From CAZFCK01 sp964517355 (GTDB taxonomy: Bacteria; Desulfobacterota; Desulfovibrionia; Desulfovibrionales; Desulfovibrionaceae), in assembly GCA_964517355.1 (NCBI GenBank), contig CAZFCK010000229.1, forward strand, positions 1 to 7,514: DNA of 7,514 bases, in the 5' to 3' direction. Made by a program: the position numbers and the translations under genes. Below are positions 4,650-7,514 of the stretch, piece by piece. The notes below the pieces were generated by a model. The model made no database searches and was not told the DNA's origin. It saw only the letters and a list, made by a program, of their open reading frames with translations. Every line of letters starts with the position of its first letter. Position 1 is the first letter of the stretch.

Positions 4650-7165
4650 GCGCCTGGAATTCAGTAAGCAACATTGATTTTACGCTTTATTTTTCCTCCG
4701 TCGGCGCGGAGGAAATATATGTCAAACACATGGGGTACATAAACGGCACACTCTATATAAACGCCAGGCCCGTGGCCTCGGCCGTCTGCGGCTCCTCGCT
4801 GTACTGGAACGACAACGTGCCGGACAAAGAGGACATGGACCACGGATGCAGCATAGGCCGTTTCACGAGGATAGCCGATACGCGATTGTTTTCGGGAACC
4901 ATGCTCACGCGGGCCGGGTGCGTCCGCTTCAAGGCCTCCGCTGATTCCGCCTATTCAATGACGTTTACCGGGATCGGCAATGAAATCCGCAAGGAATACC
5001 GCCTTGTCATGGGCAGCCGCATGGAGCGGGAATATCTCGTGCAGACGCTGGAACTGCAGGCAAAGGGCGCGGCGGTCAATCTCGCCGTCAGCAAAGTGTA
5101 CGAAAAAGAGGACAACGGCGTTTTCCACACGCACATACGCGGCTGGCTCCTGCCGTCCCTGGACGGTTTTGAGAAGTTTGGCTTCTTTGATGTCGCGCTG
5201 GATGATTCCTACATGAACCTGTCCGGTTATGCGTGGGCGAAAGAGGAAACGCATGGCCAGGACAAGCCGTTGTTCAGCGTCTGCGGAGCCTACGAAGACA
5301 GCGACAACGAGTGGAAACAGCGTGTCCGGGCCCTGCCGCCCGGCGTGCGGCCGCAATCGCCCCTGTGCGGCCCGGAGCAAATGGCGTTGCTGGACGACAG
5401 CGCCGCCCTCGACGTGGAGACGCTTTTTTACCTCTCCATGCCGGTGGTGGAAGACGTCAATCAGCAATACCCGGAGATGCTGCCCAAGCTCATGAAATAC
5501 GTCATATCCGACGAGCAGTTGAAGTACATAGGCAATCCCCCGCGCCCCGGAAGGGGGCAAGAGATAACGGATGCCGAGGCGGACCTCACTAGCGATGCGG
5601 ACATCAGGACGTTTCTGACCCAAAAATTCTATTACGCCTATCTGAGCACCATGCTCGCCAATAACGACTGCGGCGTCTGTTCGGATCTTATCAGAAACAT
5701 ACCTTCGTATGAAAGCAAGCTCAACGGCTACTACAGCGGCTCGCTTTCCACATCCATGTGCAACGATCCCGGCTACCGCAAACTGAATGAAGACCTCTAC
5801 CCTCTCATCTATTTTCAGAGCACCCCCGAAATCAAACCCTATCTGCCGGACAGGCTCGAATGGGCCCGAAAACTGCACGACTACGCGCACATTGAAGAAA
5901 ACAGCTTGTACATGCTGGACGAATACGCGCACCAATCCCAATCGGCATTGCAACACATCGTCGTGACCCTCAACTACCTTGACAATCAGAAACGGGTGCC
6001 TTTTAAGAAGCCCCAAAAATGCGGCTTCACCGCTTCCGGCAAGGCGGCGGCGTATTCCATTCCGTACGGAGCGAACCTTTACTATAAACTTATGAACCGC
6101 ATGATCGCCTACAATGCGTACAGTGCGGGTTTCGACGAACTAAGCCTGACGAAAAAGCAAAGGGCGGACTTCTACGACGATGCGGCCAAGGAATTGTTGT
6201 CCTCCGTTCTGGCCAAAAAGGAGCTTACCGAAGACGAACGAGACCTCAAGCTGGCGGCCGAGGAGGCCGTCAAAGCGGGTATCGTCACGGTCCCCGACGA
6301 CTACTACCCTTACATCTCCTTTGTGCTGACGGGATTTGAGGCCTTCATGGCCGGCGCGACCGAGAAGGCCGTCATTCCAGGTCTCGCGGACTTTTTTACG
6401 AAAGAAGCGACATTGAGAAGAGGACTCCGCTGGGGGGCCGCCGTTCTGTGCCAGGGGCTCATGGTCTGGAATCAGGTGGCGGACTATTGCGACTGGAACA
6501 ACCTCACTCCCGCGCAGCGCGCCGAAGCGGTGATGAGTTCAATCTACACGTTGGTGGACATCGCCGGAGCGCTGAGTTCCGAATTGTGTTCCGCATCGGT
6601 TGCGGACGCCCTCAGCGAATTGAGCGCGTCCAGTTCATCGGCGGCGGCGGGAGAAGCGGAGGCGGAGCAGGTGTTGAGCAACGCGGAAAAGTTCCTTGAG
6701 GAAGCCAAGGCCGGCGCCAAGGCCATGTCCACGGGCGGCAAAATTTTTGGAGGTCTTCTGGCGGCGCTGGCCTTCGCCATGGCGGTCTGCGATATCGTAT
6801 CGGACCAAGCCGTCTACGGCAGCGGCAACTGGTTGTTCGCGCTCGACGTGCTGGTTTCCATAGTCACCGGCCTGGCCGCCCTGGCTTCAGTCTCCTTCTG
6901 TTTCATAAGCGTGGAATTTGTGGGCGCCTGTACCTTCGCCGCCATGCTTCCGGGCATAGGATGGGCCTGCACGGTTCTCGGCATCATCCTGGCGCTTGTC
7001 GCGGCTCTGGTGAAATCCAAAACCAAGAGCCTGGAGCGGATATATGTGGAAACGTACTGCGTGCCTTTCGTGATGAACCTGGAAACGCCCCCGGCGGTAA
7101 GAAGGGCGCTGGTGGTCGTTGATCCGGGGACGCTGCGCTTCCGTCCGCTGGAGGGGTGCGCCTGA
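4646..7165 (+). CDS. Large unrecognised protein with hydrophobic C-terminal membrane module
   Basis: The product has 839 residues and I do not recognise a family. It has no signal peptide. Residues 1-220 are beta-rich with many aromatic residues. Residues 255-560 are mostly helical and Tyr-rich. Residues 556-645 contain amphipathic to hydrophobic helices. Residues 645-690 are an Ala/Ser/Glu-rich flexible segment. Three hydrophobic stretches (about 700-717, 729-758 and 762-788) follow, with Gly/Ala-rich turns and a basic stop KSKTK at 790-794, then a 45-residue soluble tail. This late hydrophobic block in an otherwise soluble protein without a secretion signal resembles the layout of pore-forming effectors, which is an inference only. 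The start ATG overlaps the stop of the Hint gene (ATGA), and AAGGA (4632-4636) lies nine bases upstream, so the two genes are translated together. ATA codons are common. No immunity-like small gene follows in the window. Confidence 0.85.
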   Translation: MSAWNSVSNIDFTLYFSSVGAEEIYVKHMGYINGTLYINARPVASAVCGSSLYWNDNVPDKEDMDHGCSIGRFTRIADTRLFSGTMLTRAGCVRFKASADSAYSMTFTGIGNEIRKEYRLVMGSRMEREYLVQTLELQAKGAAVNLAVSKVYEKEDNGVFHTHIRGWLLPSLDGFEKFGFFDVALDDSYMNLSGYAWAKEETHGQDKPLFSVCGAYEDSDNEWKQRVRALPPGVRPQSPLCGPEQMALLDDSAALDVETLFYLSMPVVEDVNQQYPEMLPKLMKYVISDEQLKYIGNPPRPGRGQEITDAEADLTSDADIRTFLTQKFYYAYLSTMLANNDCGVCSDLIRNIPSYESKLNGYYSGSLSTSMCNDPGYRKLNEDLYPLIYFQSTPEIKPYLPDRLEWARKLHDYAHIEENSLYMLDEYAHQSQSALQHIVVTLNYLDNQKRVPFKKPQKCGFTASGKAAAYSIPYGANLYYKLMNRMIAYNAYSAGFDELSLTKKQRADFYDDAAKELLSSVLAKKELTEDERDLKLAAEEAVKAGIVTVPDDYYPYISFVLTGFEAFMAGATEKAVIPGLADFFTKEATLRRGLRWGAAVLCQGLMVWNQVADYCDWNNLTPAQRAEAVMSSIYTLVDIAGALSSELCSASVADALSELSASSSSAAAGEAEAEQVLSNAEKFLEEAKAGAKAMSTGGKIFGGLLAALAFAMAVCDIVSDQAVYGSGNWLFALDVLVSIVTGLAALASVSFCFISVEFVGACTFAAMLPGIGWACTVLGIILALVAALVKSKTKSLERIYVETYCVPFVMNLETPPAVRRALVVVDPGTLRFRPLEGCA
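6743..7009 (+). other. Candidate membrane-insertion segment of the 839-residue protein
   Basis: Residues 700-788 contain three long hydrophobic stretches. The first begins IFGGLLAALAFAMAV, the second WLFALDVLVSIVTGLAAL, and the third ends ILALVAALVK and is followed by lysines. The short loops between them are Gly/Ser-rich or carry isolated acidic residues (D716, D720, D734). Two to four membrane spans are possible. A buried hydrophobic helical hairpin that inserts on activation, as in colicin-type pore formers, would look the same. Confidence 0.6.
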
Positions 7166-7383
7166 TCAACGGCCGGCAGGAGCGGGAGGGGAGGCGGCAG
7201 ATCGCCGGGGGCGAGTTCGAGCAGGCAGCATTCCGCCTTCCTGGCCTCGACGAACTCGCGATCACAGGCCGCCAGTAATGTTCCATTCCGGAAGGCCTGC
7301 GCCAGCTCCTTCCTGCGCGCCGCATTCTCCGAAAGAATTTTTAGGGCATGTTCGCCTACGGATAAGGCTCGCCCCTGAAACAA
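7166..7383 (-). pseudogene. Probable gene remnant abutting the end of the operon
   Basis: A minus-strand frame reads HALKILSENAARRKELAQAF, then a charged helix and CLLELAPGDLPPPLPLL. From about 7335 down to 7166 its codons have strongly G/C third positions and low G/C second positions, as in real coding DNA here. The frame has only a TTG (7383-7381) as possible start, placed inside an inverted repeat, with a stop just upstream. It loses coding character where it runs antisense into the 839-residue gene. That pattern fits a gene whose 3' part was replaced when the operon arrived. I do not recognise the family, and a short intact gene cannot be excluded. Confidence 0.35.
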
Positions 7384-7400
7384 TGTTTATTGTTTCAGGG
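7373..7400. repeat. Perfect 12-bp inverted repeat downstream of the operon
   Basis: CCCTGAAACAAT (7373-7384) and ATTGTTTCAGGG (7389-7400) pair perfectly around the loop GTTT, 207 bases past the stop of the 839-residue gene. The stem is strong enough to help end transcription, but neither strand has a U-tract after it. As DNA it could be an operator for divergent or minus-strand transcription, or one end of a mobile segment. No second copy was found in the window. Confidence 0.6.
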
Positions 7401-7514
7401 AAATGCATAAGAGCATCTATATTTTTGTAAAGTTATACCATTTTCCATTGTGGCTATGTCCTTAACTCCGCAATGTGGGAATGACTTGTTTTTCCGAGGG
7501 GAAAACCTCTTGAA
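7401..7514. other. AT-rich right edge without a gene
   Basis: The base composition drops sharply in G/C compared with the flanking genes, as in a promoter region. Read on the minus strand there is a TATAAC (7437-7432) and a TTTACA (7431-7426), but no well-spaced promoter pair. GTTTTTCC (7488-7495) and GGGAAAAC (7499-7506) form an 8-bp stem with one wobble and the loop GAG, cut close by the window edge. No reading frame here is convincing. Confidence 0.4.

Noticed and set aside
4955..6016. Minus-strand frame of 353 codons antisense to the 839-residue gene
   Set aside because: Its long openness is a by-product of the GC-rich coding frame on the plus strand, and it lacks any recognisable protein pattern.

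Overview
The window is bacterial and GC-rich. It holds two tRNA genes, one folate-pathway gene and a two-gene operon that I cannot assign to a described system. The codon bias of the folate gene and the fused PabB-PabC architecture fit a high-GC proteobacterium. A Desulfovibrio-like sulfate reducer is my best guess, with low confidence because nothing here is diagnostic.

Layout. Positions 1-143 hold the edge of something upstream, possibly the tail of a coding region. Positions 144-420 form a compact minus-strand tRNA operon: a promoter (392-420), tRNA-Val(UAC), tRNA-Asp(GUC) and a strong intrinsic terminator (144-188). Two palindromes lie in it, one over the -35 box and one between the two tRNAs. 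Positions 427-1165 have no confidently called gene, only two short reading frames (690-815 and 997-1179) and overlapping GC-rich inverted repeats just before the next gene.

Positions 1166-2956 encode a fused aminodeoxychorismate synthase component I / aminodeoxychorismate lyase. It would take chorismate to p-aminobenzoate for folate synthesis, given a glutamine amidotransferase (PabA) encoded elsewhere.

Positions 3123-7165 hold two large plus-strand genes that overlap by the four bases ATGA, behind a plausible promoter at 3060-3087. The first encodes a 508-residue protein with an unrecognised 290-residue N-terminal region, a Hint (hedgehog/intein) autoprocessing domain and a 65-residue helical tail. 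The second encodes an unrecognised 839-residue protein with a beta-rich N-terminal third, a helical middle, an Ala/Ser/Glu-rich linker and a hydrophobic C-terminal block that could span membranes. Codon use differs from pabB: ATA isoleucine codons are frequent here and absent there. This suggests acquisition by transfer. I infer an autoprocessing partner plus a membrane-active effector; neither function is proven by the sequence.

Positions 7166-7514 contain no intact gene. A minus-strand frame with coding-like base composition starts almost at the stop codon of the second gene and looks like a remnant. Beyond it lie a perfect 12-bp inverted repeat (7373-7400) and AT-rich, possibly regulatory, sequence.
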